This document shows positions 17,191 to 25,816 of a DNA stretch of 64,000 nt, piece after piece. Positions within the stretch are counted from its first letter, which is position 1. Every line of letters begins with the position of its first letter. Below the pieces are notes generated by a model. It saw only the letters and a program-made list of their open reading frames with translations. It had not been told where the DNA came from and searched no databases. The DNA lies in the NCBI GenBank assembly GCA_029245675.1, contig JAQWOV010000005.1:22248-86247 (forward strand), given 5' to 3'. The position numbers and the translations under genes are program-made. Origin of the DNA: Acidimicrobiales bacterium. Lineage in GTDB: Bacteria > Actinomycetota > Acidimicrobiia > Acidimicrobiales > MedAcidi-G1.

Positions 17191-19790
17191 GGGTTACGAA
17201 CCGATCCACCCTCGAGCACGCCGGTCGCCCAGTCGGCGAGGTGGGTGCGGTCGATCTTGGAGTTGTGGCGGTGATCGACCGGAAGCGAAGGAACCTCGAG
17301 ACAGGCCGCCACGTCGAGGCCGGTCGCCTCGGCGACCGCTGCACGGATCCGGTCGATGCGATCGAGCGAGCTCTGACGAGGGCGCCGACCGGCATCGCTC
17401 GTCTCTGCGATCACGACCACCACCTGGGCCCCGGCGGGTCCGACGCCGACGGCAGCCGACCGACGGATGCCGTCGAGCATGTCGACAGCCCGTTCGATCG
17501 GAGTCGGCGCAACCGGACCGGTCGCCGTGCGGATCACGTGGCCGGTTCGGCCACCGATCCAGAGTCGGCCGTCGGCGTCGATCGTCCCGATATCGCCGGT
17601 GACGTGCGTGCCGTCGGCGGGAGAGGCGAGGTGCGTTGTGTGCCACAGGCGGTCGTAGCCGAGCTGCTGATGGGCGGCCCGCACCCGAACCTCGCCGAGC
17701 AAGCCCGGCTCGGAGGTGGGAAGACCGGTCGGTACACCGAGCTCGTCGAGTGGATCGATGAGGAGCTCGACGCTGTCGACCGGCATCCCGACACACACCC
17801 CGAGGTGATGGAGCGCGTCGGGACCGAGCGACTCCAGCGAGACCAGGTCGATGTCGGCGACCGGCAGACATTCGGTCATGCCGTAGGGCGTGTGCGCCGC
17901 CGCGTTCGGAACGAGTCGATCGACTGCGGCCCGCAGCACGTGGCCGGGTACCGGCGCACCAGCTGAGAGCAGGAGACGGACATGGTCGAGCGCCGTGCGG
18001 TCGCGGGCGCCGAGCTCGTCGAGCGTTTCGAGCACGCTCAGGATCGCTGCCGGCGAGGCGAACACGAGCGAGGCGTCGACCGTCTCGACGGCGTCTAGCA
18101 GCGTTGCTGCGGTCAGGGTGCCAGGGGAGCTCACGTCCATGTCGGGCACAGTCGAGGGAATACCCATCGCCGGGCCGTACAGCGCAAACGGAGCGAACGC
18201 GGCGACGAGCGAATCGTCGGCCGAAATGTTGTACTGCTCGACCAGCGTGCGGATCTGAGTATCGATGCGGGCAGCGCTGTAACGCACCCCCTTCGAGGGT
18301 CCGGTCGCTCCCGATGTGAACACCACCGCCGCCTCGGCGTCGGGATCGACCGCCGGCAGCGGCACGCTCGGCGCGTCCTGTAGCGACGCCAGGTCATACT
18401 CCACGCCGAGCAGTCGGCGGGCCACACGATGCGTCGGCTCGACGGCGATGCGGCGCCCCGGCCAGCGAAGCGTCCGCGCCGCGGCAAGCGCCCGCCGAAT
18501 CCCGATCAGGTGGTTGGGGTGGGCGACCTTCATCGCCGCACCCATCTGGGCCGGGCCGAGCCCACCATCGATCAGCACGGGCACTGCGCCCATCCGCCAA
18601 CAGGCGTACAGGGCGATGGCGAGATCGACGCCCGGCGGGATCATCACGGCCACCCGATCGCCGACCTGCACGCCGCCAGTGCCGAAGAGCCCCTCGGCGG
18701 TGCGCTGCACCAGTTCGTCGAGCTCGCCGAACGTGACCGAGCGGCCGTCGGCACCCATCTCATGGATCGCAATCCGATCGGCGATCGCCGGGTCTCGAAG
18801 CGCCGCAGTCAGGTCGACCGGCGCCGAAAGCGGTGGTGGCGTCTCATCGGCGCCGAGCGTCTGGAGCCAGTCGACGACGATCGAGGCGACGTCGGTGTCC
18901 TCGGAAACGAGATGCCCGGCCTTCGGGTGGCGGTGCACGTCGGCGTGGGGGAGCCGAGCCTCGAGATCGTGCAGATAGATGTCGGAGAACACCCGATCAC
19001 CGGCACCCCAGACCAGCAGGGTCGGGACATCGCCTAGGCGGGCGAGCCCAGCAGCCACGGCGTCGAGCGCCGCCGCCGACGGATGGTCGGCTTCGAGCGG
19101 GATGTCCGCAACGAACTCGCCAATGGCCTTTCGGCGATCCGGCGTGTCGTACGGCGCCAGATAGCCGCGACGGATCTCGGCGGGGGTCCGAGGATTCGAC
19201 AGCTCGAACATGCCCCGCAAGAACGCAGAGGTCTCGACCGTGACCTGCCCCAGCCACAACGGCCGTCGGGCGTTTCGGATCAGGGTCGGCGCCGACGACT
19301 CCGCCGGCTGATGCACTGCCGTGTTCGTGAGAACCAGACCTACGATGTCGAGGCCGTCGTGGTCCGCTTGGACATGCTGCAACCAACCCAAGGAGACTGG
19401 GCCGCCCCAGTCGTGAGCGACGACGACAACGTCGCCGCTGAGCTCGAGCTCGTCGGTGAGCGCCAACAGATCGGCGATGCGATCGCCCAGCCGACGTAGC
19501 TCACCAGAGCGCTCCGAGAAACCCATCTCGAGCTGATCCGGGGCGATCACCCGCACATCGTCGGGCACCGCGGCAGCCAGATGGCGCCATGTGTAGGACC
19601 AGGTCGGGTTGCCGTGCACCGCCAGAACGGTGAGCCGGGTGTCGGCGGTCGCGCCGGTATCGAGCAGATACCAGCGGCGGGTCACCCCTCGGTGATCGGG
19701 AGCGTCGACGAAAAGCGACCAGGAAGCGTCCCAGCCGTCGAGGTCTGCAGCCGGCAGCGGGCGCGAAGCCTGCGGCTCGGGGTTCACCAC
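17187..19790 (-). CDS. oleBC: OleBC fusion: beta-lactone decarboxylase plus beta-lactone synthetase
   Basis: The 867-residue protein joins two enzymes. Residues 1-310 are an alpha/beta hydrolase of the haloalkane-dehalogenase type, with HGNPTW at 59-64, the nucleophile Asp127 in AHDWGG and His293 in the AGH segment; this is OleB, which decarboxylates the beta-lactone to the cis-olefin. Residues 325-860 are an AMP-dependent synthetase with FTSGATGPSKGV at 491-502 and YGMTECLPV; this is OleC, which forms the beta-lactone from the beta-hydroxy acid. Such OleB-OleC fusions are known from actinobacteria. GTG 19790 overlaps the oleA stop by 7 bases, and its own stop overlaps oleD. Confidence 0.93.
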   Translation of the reverse strand: MVNPEPQASRPLPAADLDGWDASWSLFVDAPDHRGVTRRWYLLDTGATADTRLTVLAVHGNPTWSYTWRHLAAAVPDDVRVIAPDQLEMGFSERSGELRRLGDRIADLLALTDELELSGDVVVVAHDWGGPVSLGWLQHVQADHDGLDIVGLVLTNTAVHQPAESSAPTLIRNARRPLWLGQVTVETSAFLRGMFELSNPRTPAEIRRGYLAPYDTPDRRKAIGEFVADIPLEADHPSAAALDAVAAGLARLGDVPTLLVWGAGDRVFSDIYLHDLEARLPHADVHRHPKAGHLVSEDTDVASIVVDWLQTLGADETPPPLSAPVDLTAALRDPAIADRIAIHEMGADGRSVTFGELDELVQRTAEGLFGTGGVQVGDRVAVMIPPGVDLAIALYACWRMGAVPVLIDGGLGPAQMGAAMKVAHPNHLIGIRRALAAARTLRWPGRRIAVEPTHRVARRLLGVEYDLASLQDAPSVPLPAVDPDAEAAVVFTSGATGPSKGVRYSAARIDTQIRTLVEQYNISADDSLVAAFAPFALYGPAMGIPSTVPDMDVSSPGTLTAATLLDAVETVDASLVFASPAAILSVLETLDELGARDRTALDHVRLLLSAGAPVPGHVLRAAVDRLVPNAAAHTPYGMTECLPVADIDLVSLESLGPDALHHLGVCVGMPVDSVELLIDPLDELGVPTGLPTSEPGLLGEVRVRAAHQQLGYDRLWHTTHLASPADGTHVTGDIGTIDADGRLWIGGRTGHVIRTATGPVAPTPIERAVDMLDGIRRSAAVGVGPAGAQVVVVIAETSDAGRRPRQSSLDRIDRIRAAVAEATGLDVAACLEVPSLPVDHRHNSKIDRTHLADWATGVLEGGSVRNP

Positions 19791-20806
19791 TCGATCTCGA
19801 CAACCGCCGCGTTGATGCCCGAACCCATGCCCTGGAACATCACGCCGTCGCCTGGTTCGAGGGTGTCCTGCACGCTGGCGAGCGTGACGGGCATGGCGGC
19901 CGGACCCATGTTGCCGTACTCCGGGAAGCTCCGGACGACCCGATCACCATCGATCCCGAGCGTGTCGATCACCGCCTGGGTGTGCACCGACGAGACCTGA
20001 TGAAGGATGTAGTAGCGCATGTCGAACCACCCCTCCTTGTCGCCGGCGTCCTCCCACCCGAGCTTGGCGACCTCGGTGCCGGCTTCGAGCAGGCCGCGGG
20101 TGTCGGTGCGCATGCCCTCGAGCGAACCGACGCAAAGTTCGTGATACTGCGACGCAGCCCGGAAGAAGCCACCCTTCACCCGGTGGCTGCCCGGGTTCTC
20201 CGAATGGCGGCCGATCACCATCGCCGCCGAACCCGAACCCAGGGTGAGGGTCGCGAAGTTCTCGAACAGATCCAAGATCGTCGCGTCTTCGGCGAGCAGC
20301 CTCTGGATGGTCGTCTCATGGATCTGGCGGGTGCCTTCGCCATCGACGACAAGGGCGTAATCGATCTGGCCGGTCTCAATCATCGAGCCTGCGATCTGAA
20401 TGCCGTTGAGAAAGCCCAGGCACGCGTTCGAAATGTCGAAGTTCATGCAGGTCGACGGAAGCCGCAACAGGTCGTGCACGGTGACCGCGCTCGACGGCTC
20501 GAGCCGCTCACGGCACACGCTCGAATCGACCACCAGCCCGATGCGGCTTCGATCGATACCCGAAGACGCGAGCGCCTTCTCGCCCGCCATCGCTGCCGCC
20601 TCCGTGAACGACACACCCTCGGGCCACTGGCGGTGCTGGCTGATACCGGAGAGCGACTCGAGCAGGCCCTTGGTCGCTCCCGTGCGCTCGTAGAACGGCG
20701 CCAGACGCTCATCAATCTCGGCCGAGGTTACGACCTCGGGCGCATCGCACGCCTCGACAGACACGATGGCGACATCGTCGAAACTGAAAGTGGCATTCCC
20801 AAGCAC
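19784..20806 (-). CDS. oleA: OleA, acyl-CoA head-to-head condensing enzyme
   Basis: OleA is a thiolase-fold enzyme that joins two long-chain acyl-CoAs into a 2-alkyl-3-ketoacid. The sequence has the catalytic Cys in SNACLGFLNG, His in YILHQVSSVHTQAV and Asn in FPEYGNMGPAAMP. I place the start at GTG 20806 (VLGNATFSFDDVAIVSVEA), giving 340 residues, the usual size; the frame is open further upstream to ATG 20875, but those codons lie across the junction and inside the nfuA-like gene. A possible ACAGGAA ribosome site lies upstream of the GTG. The start is only about 22 bases after the stop of the host nfuA-like gene on the same strand. Confidence 0.92.
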   Translation of the reverse strand: MLGNATFSFDDVAIVSVEACDAPEVVTSAEIDERLAPFYERTGATKGLLESLSGISQHRQWPEGVSFTEAAAMAGEKALASSGIDRSRIGLVVDSSVCRERLEPSSAVTVHDLLRLPSTCMNFDISNACLGFLNGIQIAGSMIETGQIDYALVVDGEGTRQIHETTIQRLLAEDATILDLFENFATLTLGSGSAAMVIGRHSENPGSHRVKGGFFRAASQYHELCVGSLEGMRTDTRGLLEAGTEVAKLGWEDAGDKEGWFDMRYYILHQVSSVHTQAVIDTLGIDGDRVVRSFPEYGNMGPAAMPVTLASVQDTLEPGDGVMFQGMGSGINAAVVEIEW

Positions 20807-20828
20807 AGTCGGATTTTCCTGTCTCACC

Positions 20829-21479
20829 CTATGAATAAAAGGGGTTACTTCCCGAAGCGTGATCTGTGCTGTCAATAACTTCGGTTATTTCTGGGATTGC
20901 TTCAAGAATTGCTGCTTGAATTCCTTCTGTAAGCGTTGCTTGGCTCATAGCGCATCCTTGGCAGCCTCCTCCCATAGTTATGTAGGCTTTTGAATCATCA
21001 ACACCCATTAGAGTGGCAAACCCTCCATGAGAAGCAAGAGCCGGATTGATTCGCTGTTCCAATAACTGTTGTACCCGTTCAGGAATCTCTCCCGAAAGCT
21101 CTAGGTGCTCTATGTCCCCTAATGGATTCGGCCGATTTGGGTTTTTGATAACCAAGCCGCCCTGCGCTGAGTTAGATGGGAGATCTAGAGTCGCTCCAAT
21201 AAGTCGACTTCGACTTTCTTCTGGAACTACTACAGTAAGCCCCTCTATCTCCCAAGATAAATCATCGTCGGCCAGATCATTTAAATTCAAGAAAGCCAGA
21301 TCATAAGCGTAATCAGTCCCTTGGGTTCCGGTAACGGAAATACGAAGTGCTAACTCCTCAGACTGCTCTTCTTCTGCTCTTACTTCTATAACTTTGGTCA
21401 TTGCTTCCGAAGTGACGCTCATGACCGCACCTTCGGGAGATTCGATATTTACTTCTGTTGTAACTTCGCTCATATTCAT
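20829..21479 (-). CDS. NfuA-like Fe-S cluster carrier (degenerate A-type plus NifU C-terminal domain)
   Basis: NfuA-type proteins deliver [4Fe-4S] clusters to target enzymes. The N-terminal half (about residues 20-115) resembles the A-type HesB/IscA fold, with the LVIKNPNRPNPLG end. The C-terminal half is the NifU domain: INPALASHGGFATLMGV then GGGCQGCAMSQATLTEGI with the cluster-binding CxxC. It ends in the normal family tail DHASGSNPFYS. Start choice is uncertain (ATG 21479, ATG 21473 or GTG 21494); 21479 fits an AGAGGT site. It is divergent from the enoyl-CoA hydratase gene, and the ole island begins right behind its stop. Confidence 0.88.
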   Translation of the reverse strand: MNMSEVTTEVNIESPEGAVMSVTSEAMTKVIEVRAEEEQSEELALRISVTGTQGTDYAYDLAFLNLNDLADDDLSWEIEGLTVVVPEESRSRLIGATLDLPSNSAQGGLVIKNPNRPNPLGDIEHLELSGEIPERVQQLLEQRINPALASHGGFATLMGVDDSKAYITMGGGCQGCAMSQATLTEGIQAAILEAIPEITEVIDSTDHASGSNPFYS

Positions 21480-21533
21480 GAGTCTATCGCTCACCTCTTA
21501 TTGTGTGGTTCTTACACACTAAGTTATACATAT

Positions 21534-22238
21534 ATGAATGATTCTCCAGTCACTATTGAAAACACAGAAAATGTTGCCACTGTTTTTTTAGACGATGGCA
21601 AAGCGAATGCGTTGGGCTATCAAGTAATTGATGCTCTCCTTGAAGCATTTGACGAAGTGGAAGCTTCTGACGCAAATGCTCTCGTTCTTGCTGGTCGACC
21701 CGATAGATTCTCCGCAGGATTTGATCTTTCAGTCATGAATGAGGGCTCTGAATCTGCTCGGGGAATGCTCACTAAAGGAGTGGATTTATTTCTTCGGATG
21801 TACATGTTTTCTCGTCCGGTTGTTGCCGCCTGTACCGGTCATGCAATTGCCGCTGGGTCTATTCTTTTGCTTTGTTCCGACCTCAGAGTCGGTTCGGAAG
21901 GAGATTTCAAAGTTGGATTACCAGAAGTGACCATAGGTATGGCGTTGCCGTTTTTCGCTACAGAGTTGGCGCGCGATCGTCTTTCGAAACGTCATTACAC
22001 CAAAGCAACAGCGCTTGGATCAATGTATAGTCCTGAAGGTGCAGTCGATGCAGGATTCCTTGACGAAGTCGTTCCTCAAGAAAAAGTTATTTCTATCGCT
22101 CAAGAAAGAGCAAGGAGCCTTTCAGAAGTGGGACAAACAGCGTTGACTCGGACAAGAGAAACGACTCGAGGTCAGATAGCTCGGACTATAAGAGAGAGTT
22201 TGAGCCAAGACCTTTCAAAATTTGATGTCAATACTTAA
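21534..22238 (+). CDS. Enoyl-CoA hydratase/isomerase family protein
   Basis: The 234-residue crotonase-fold protein has DDGKANALGYQVIDALLEAFDEVEAS, then GRPDRFSAGFDLSVMNEG (oxyanion-hole segment), the AACTGHAIAAGSILLLCSDLRVG block, and GLPEVTIGMALPFFATELA. It should hydrate or isomerise an acyl-CoA; the Glu-rich active-site pattern of true hydratases is only partly present, so the exact reaction is open. ATG 21534 is chosen over an earlier in-frame start because the conserved region begins there and the upstream bases look like a promoter. Its last 14 bases overlap the ferrochelatase start. Confidence 0.85.
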   Translation: MNDSPVTIENTENVATVFLDDGKANALGYQVIDALLEAFDEVEASDANALVLAGRPDRFSAGFDLSVMNEGSESARGMLTKGVDLFLRMYMFSRPVVAACTGHAIAAGSILLLCSDLRVGSEGDFKVGLPEVTIGMALPFFATELARDRLSKRHYTKATALGSMYSPEGAVDAGFLDEVVPQEKVISIAQERARSLSEVGQTALTRTRETTRGQIARTIRESLSQDLSKFDVNT

Positions 22239-23277
22239 GCCTCTTGAAGACGTCTCTAAACCAAAGAAACCCCAAGCGATTCTTCTTGTGGGTTTTGGAG
22301 GACCTGAAGGCCCAGAAGATGTGTGGCCTTTCCTTGAATCTGTAACTGCAGGTAGGAACATTCCTACTGATCGACTAACAGAGGTCGCTGATCGTTATTT
22401 GAGTCGTGGAGGAATATCTCCTGTAAATGAGCGGATGCGTTCTGTGCTAGATGCTGTCCAAAAAGTCCTAAACCAAGAACTACTAGATATTCCTGTGTTC
22501 TTGGGAAATAGGAACTCAACTCCATTCATTGAAGAAACAATAGAAGAATTAGACCGACAAGGATTAACCGAAGTTGCTGCTTGGATTGCTTCTCCGTATC
22601 GCTCTTATTCGAGTTGCAGACAATACCTTGAACAAATAGAAACAGGAATGGAAAAAGTGGATCGACGTGTTTTAGTGACTCGATTACGTCCACACTTTGA
22701 TCATCCTGGTTGTATTGATACTGCTGCTGACCGATTAGCGGAAGCTTTGTTAGATCTACCAAAAGATAAACAAGAAGAAACTCACTTGCTATTTTCTGCT
22801 CACAGCCTTCCACTTTCCGCAGCAGAAAGTTGCTCTTATGTTGAAGAAATCCATGAGGCTGCACGATTGATCGCTGAAAGAGTAGATCCGAGTAACAAAC
22901 TCTCTTGGGAAGTAGTTTGGCAATCTCGAAGTGGACCCCCACAGGTTCCCTGGCTTATTCCAGACGTATGTGACCGAATCGATGAGTTGGCCTCTGAAGG
23001 GGTTTCTTCCATAGCTATTTCGCCAGTTGGCTTTATTGTTCACAATTTTGAAATTGAATGGGATTTGGATGTTGAAGCAGCAGAATGCGCAGCCGGTCAC
23101 GGCATGGCTTTCGTTCGAGCAGAAACGGTAGACAGTGACCCAAGGTTTGCAGAAATGATCGTTGATTTGATCAAGGAGAGTTCCAGCGAAGACCCAATAC
23201 CTCTCTCACTCGGAAATTTGGGAGTAGCTCCCGTACCTTGTCCGGGTGACTGTTGCCCCTCCCCCAGCCGTTCTTAA
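22225..23277 (+). CDS. hemH: Ferrochelatase (coproporphyrin III type expected)
   Basis: The enzyme inserts ferrous iron into the porphyrin in haem synthesis. The 350-residue protein shows LLVGFGGPEGPEDVWPFLESVTAGRNIP at the N-terminus, FLGNRNSTPFIEETIEEL, the LLFSAHSLPLSAAESCSYVEEIHE motif with the metal-handling His, and SPVGFIVHNFEIEWDLD near residue 275 with the conserved Glu. Cys163 together with Cys339, Cys343 and Cys344 at the extreme C-terminus match the four-cysteine pattern of [2Fe-2S]-bearing ferrochelatases. As an actinobacterial enzyme it most likely acts on coproporphyrin III. ATG 22225 lies inside the preceding gene. Confidence 0.93.
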   Translation: MSILKPLEDVSKPKKPQAILLVGFGGPEGPEDVWPFLESVTAGRNIPTDRLTEVADRYLSRGGISPVNERMRSVLDAVQKVLNQELLDIPVFLGNRNSTPFIEETIEELDRQGLTEVAAWIASPYRSYSSCRQYLEQIETGMEKVDRRVLVTRLRPHFDHPGCIDTAADRLAEALLDLPKDKQEETHLLFSAHSLPLSAAESCSYVEEIHEAARLIAERVDPSNKLSWEVVWQSRSGPPQVPWLIPDVCDRIDELASEGVSSIAISPVGFIVHNFEIEWDLDVEAAECAAGHGMAFVRAETVDSDPRFAEMIVDLIKESSSEDPIPLSLGNLGVAPVPCPGDCCPSPSRS

Positions 23278-23396
23278 GTTGATTCCACGACTCGCTTAGA
23301 GAATCAGAGTACGGTCACAACCTATAGATGCACTACAGATGTCGCAGCCATAGTGCAATATAGAGATAGTGGATCAAAGAAAATATTTAAATAACC

Positions 23397-25814
23397 GTGA
23401 CTGAACAACAAGAACTTCTACCCAAAAATACAGGCTTCGCGAAAGATATCGTCGAAGTGACTGTTGCTGAAGAGATGCGTGAATCTTTTCTCGCGTACTC
23501 TCTCTCAGTCATCACTTCCCGTGCGATACCAGATGTACGGGATGGACTAAAACCAGTTCAAAGAAGAATTCTTTATGCGATGCTTCGAATGGGCATCCGA
23601 TCAGATACCCCACATCGAAAGAGCGCTCGTGTAGTCGGAGAAACCATGGGGCGATATCACCCACATGGAGACGCCGCCATTTATGACGCTCTTGTACGTC
23701 TTGGACAAGACTTTTCTCGCGGCATCACCTTCGTGGACAAACAAGGAAACTTTGGCTCTCTAGATGATCCACCGGCGGCAGCACGATACACCGAATGCAG
23801 ATTGACATCTGCAGCAATGTCAATGGTGGGTGAAATAGATGAGGGCACCGTTGATTTTAGATCTACTTACGATGGTGAATCCCTTGAACCCATTTGTTTA
23901 CCCGGATTAATACCTGGCTTATTGGTAAATGGAACAACAGGAATAGCTGTTGGCATGGCGACCAATATGCCGACTCACAATCTTGGAGAAGTAGCAGCTG
24001 CAATTGAACTCGTGATGAAGAAAAGACGACCAAAACCCACCACTGACGAATTGTTAGAAGTTCTCCCTGGTCCTGATTTTCCAAGTGGAGGAATCATTGT
24101 TGATGATGGTCTTCGTGAAGCCTACGAAACAGGTCGTGGAACCATCCGAATAAGAGCTCAAGCTCACGTTGAGTCATTAACCCGTGGCAAACAAGCCATC
24201 ATTGTCACTGAACTCCCATACATGGTTGGTCCAGAAAGAGTCATCGGGAAACTAAAGGATCTAAACGAATCAGGAAAAATACCTGGAGTTTCGGACTTCA
24301 AGAACCTCTCGGATCGGAATACCGGCTTACGTATTCAAATAACAGTTAGATCTGGCCATAATCCTCAGGCCCTACTAAATGAGTTGTATCGATCTACCCC
24401 GTTAGAGGAGTCATTCAGCTTCAATAACGTTGTTTTAGTAGATGGAGAGCCAAAGACTCTCGGACTTTATGATCTGTGTTACCACTACATTGAGCATCGA
24501 CTAAGTGTGGTTGTACGTCGTACGAAGTTTCGGCAACAAAAAGCCTCCGATCGTCTACATATTGTTCAAGGACTCCTAATTGCTCTTGACGCAATAGATG
24601 AAGTCGTGGCAATAATACGCGGATCTGAAGACACCGCTGCTGCACGCAAAGCGTTAATGAAAAAATTCAATCTTAGTCAAATACAAACTGATCACATTTT
24701 GGACATGCCACTCAAACGATTGACTGCTCTTGAAAAGTTACGAATAGAAGAAGAGCGAGATGATCTTGTTGCTGCAATAGAAGGTTACGAAAAATTACTG
24801 AAGTCAGAGGTGCAACAAAGAAAACTGGTATTAAGCGAGTTAAGTGAAGCCGTGGAAAAGTTCGGACAACCCAGAAAAACAGAAATTACTCATCCCGACG
24901 ACCTTCCTGTATTTGATGTTGTTGAAGAAGTCCAAGACATAGCTGATGAACCATGTGTGGTTACTCTTTCCACTTCTGGGCAGATTGGACGCATGCCAGT
25001 AGATGGGGCTCGACGAACTAACCCTGGCCGCCACGACATGCTTTCATCTGCAATATTGACCCGAACTACTTCAAAAGTAACTGCTGTAACTTCGGAAGGT
25101 AGAGCTCTTCAAGTCTTTGCTTCTGAGTTAGCAGATGCTTCAAATAGAACTCGCGGTTCTTCAGCTACACAAGTATTCGGGGCTAATCGAGGTGAAACTC
25201 TTCACACTCTGGTTGCGGATGGGAAAGAACATGCTGTCCTCGTTACTTCTAAAGGAGTGATCAAACGTTTAACACTTGACGAGATTCGTGAAACTCGCTC
25301 CCGACAGACCTTGATTAATCTAAAAAAAGATGACTACGTATCTGCTGCTTTCTGTGCTCCAGAAGGTGTAGATATCCTTCTTGTCTCTTCAGATGGCCAA
25401 GTACTTTGCACTCCAATAGGAGATGCCAGCATCCAAGGTCGCGGAGCTGCGGGAATCGCGGGAATGAAACTGAAAGATGGAGCAAAAATAATTGCTGCTG
25501 GAGTAGTTCTCGCAGATGACGTTTTGTATACCGTGACTAATAGAAGTTCACTTAAAGCCACGCCTACAAGCGAATTTGAAAGCCGAGGCCGTAACGGAGT
25601 TGGTGTCAGAGTCAACAAACTTGGAGATGGTGAAGAACTCACCTTTGCTTGGGTTGGTCAACCCATAGGTTTGTTAGCCACGATGTGCAAGGACGATGAC
25701 CCCCAAAAGGCTGACCCTAACCCAATACCTCTAATGATCGAGACAACAAAACGTGACTTAAGTAGTGGGTCTACTGAACGTCAAATTCTCTCACTTGGTC
25801 CAGGAAGGTGGTAG
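23397..25814 (+). CDS. parC: Type IIA topoisomerase A subunit, probably ParC
   Basis: The 805-residue protein has the winged-helix active-site region AARYTECRL with the catalytic Tyr, the RAIPDVRDGLKPVQRRILYAM start of the A-subunit domain, HPHGDAAIYDALVRLGQ (quinolone-resistance region), and six-blade C-terminal repeats. The NFGSLDDPPAAARYTE sequence and absence of a clear QRRGGKG GyrA box favour topoisomerase IV (ParC), which decatenates daughter chromosomes, over gyrase. The start is GTG 23397. The parE gene follows immediately. If no other pair exists in the genome these would instead be gyrase; that needs the rest of the genome. Confidence 0.85.
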   Translation: MTEQQELLPKNTGFAKDIVEVTVAEEMRESFLAYSLSVITSRAIPDVRDGLKPVQRRILYAMLRMGIRSDTPHRKSARVVGETMGRYHPHGDAAIYDALVRLGQDFSRGITFVDKQGNFGSLDDPPAAARYTECRLTSAAMSMVGEIDEGTVDFRSTYDGESLEPICLPGLIPGLLVNGTTGIAVGMATNMPTHNLGEVAAAIELVMKKRRPKPTTDELLEVLPGPDFPSGGIIVDDGLREAYETGRGTIRIRAQAHVESLTRGKQAIIVTELPYMVGPERVIGKLKDLNESGKIPGVSDFKNLSDRNTGLRIQITVRSGHNPQALLNELYRSTPLEESFSFNNVVLVDGEPKTLGLYDLCYHYIEHRLSVVVRRTKFRQQKASDRLHIVQGLLIALDAIDEVVAIIRGSEDTAAARKALMKKFNLSQIQTDHILDMPLKRLTALEKLRIEEERDDLVAAIEGYEKLLKSEVQQRKLVLSELSEAVEKFGQPRKTEITHPDDLPVFDVVEEVQDIADEPCVVTLSTSGQIGRMPVDGARRTNPGRHDMLSSAILTRTTSKVTAVTSEGRALQVFASELADASNRTRGSSATQVFGANRGETLHTLVADGKEHAVLVTSKGVIKRLTLDEIRETRSRQTLINLKKDDYVSAAFCAPEGVDILLVSSDGQVLCTPIGDASIQGRGAAGIAGMKLKDGAKIIAAGVVLADDVLYTVTNRSSLKATPTSEFESRGRNGVGVRVNKLGDGEELTFAWVGQPIGLLATMCKDDDPQKADPNPIPLMIETTKRDLSSGSTERQILSLGPGRW

Positions 25815-25816
25815 GA

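Larger units (their letters stand above)
15667..20828. other. GC-rich genomic island carrying the ole olefin-synthesis cluster
   Basis: Base composition shifts abruptly from AT-leaning to strongly GC-rich directly after the dxs stop (15666) and returns to host-like composition by the stop of the nfuA-like gene (20829). The segment of about 5.2 kb has codon use unlike all its neighbours (almost only G/C third positions). It holds a truncated acyl-CoA ligase start, a 29-bp palindrome, a frameshifted S4 gene and oleD, oleBC and oleA. No integrase, transposase, tRNA or flanking direct repeat was found. Both flanking host genes have complete 3' ends. Horizontal acquisition is the favoured reading; an assembly chimera is the main alternative. 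Confidence 0.85.

Noticed and set aside
15640..20850. Direct repeats or terminal inverted repeats bounding the island
   Set aside because: Comparing about 40 bases at both junctions by eye gave no matching repeat longer than a few bases, and no recombinase gene is present.
20807..20875. A longer OleA starting at ATG 20875
   Set aside because: Those codons cross the composition junction into the nfuA-like gene and add residues not expected in OleA; GTG 20806 gives the normal length.
19982..20878. A 298-codon plus-strand frame opposite oleA, and many other long frames in the island
   Set aside because: High G+C removes stop codons, so long shadow frames are expected. None shows a family motif, while the minus-strand ole genes do.
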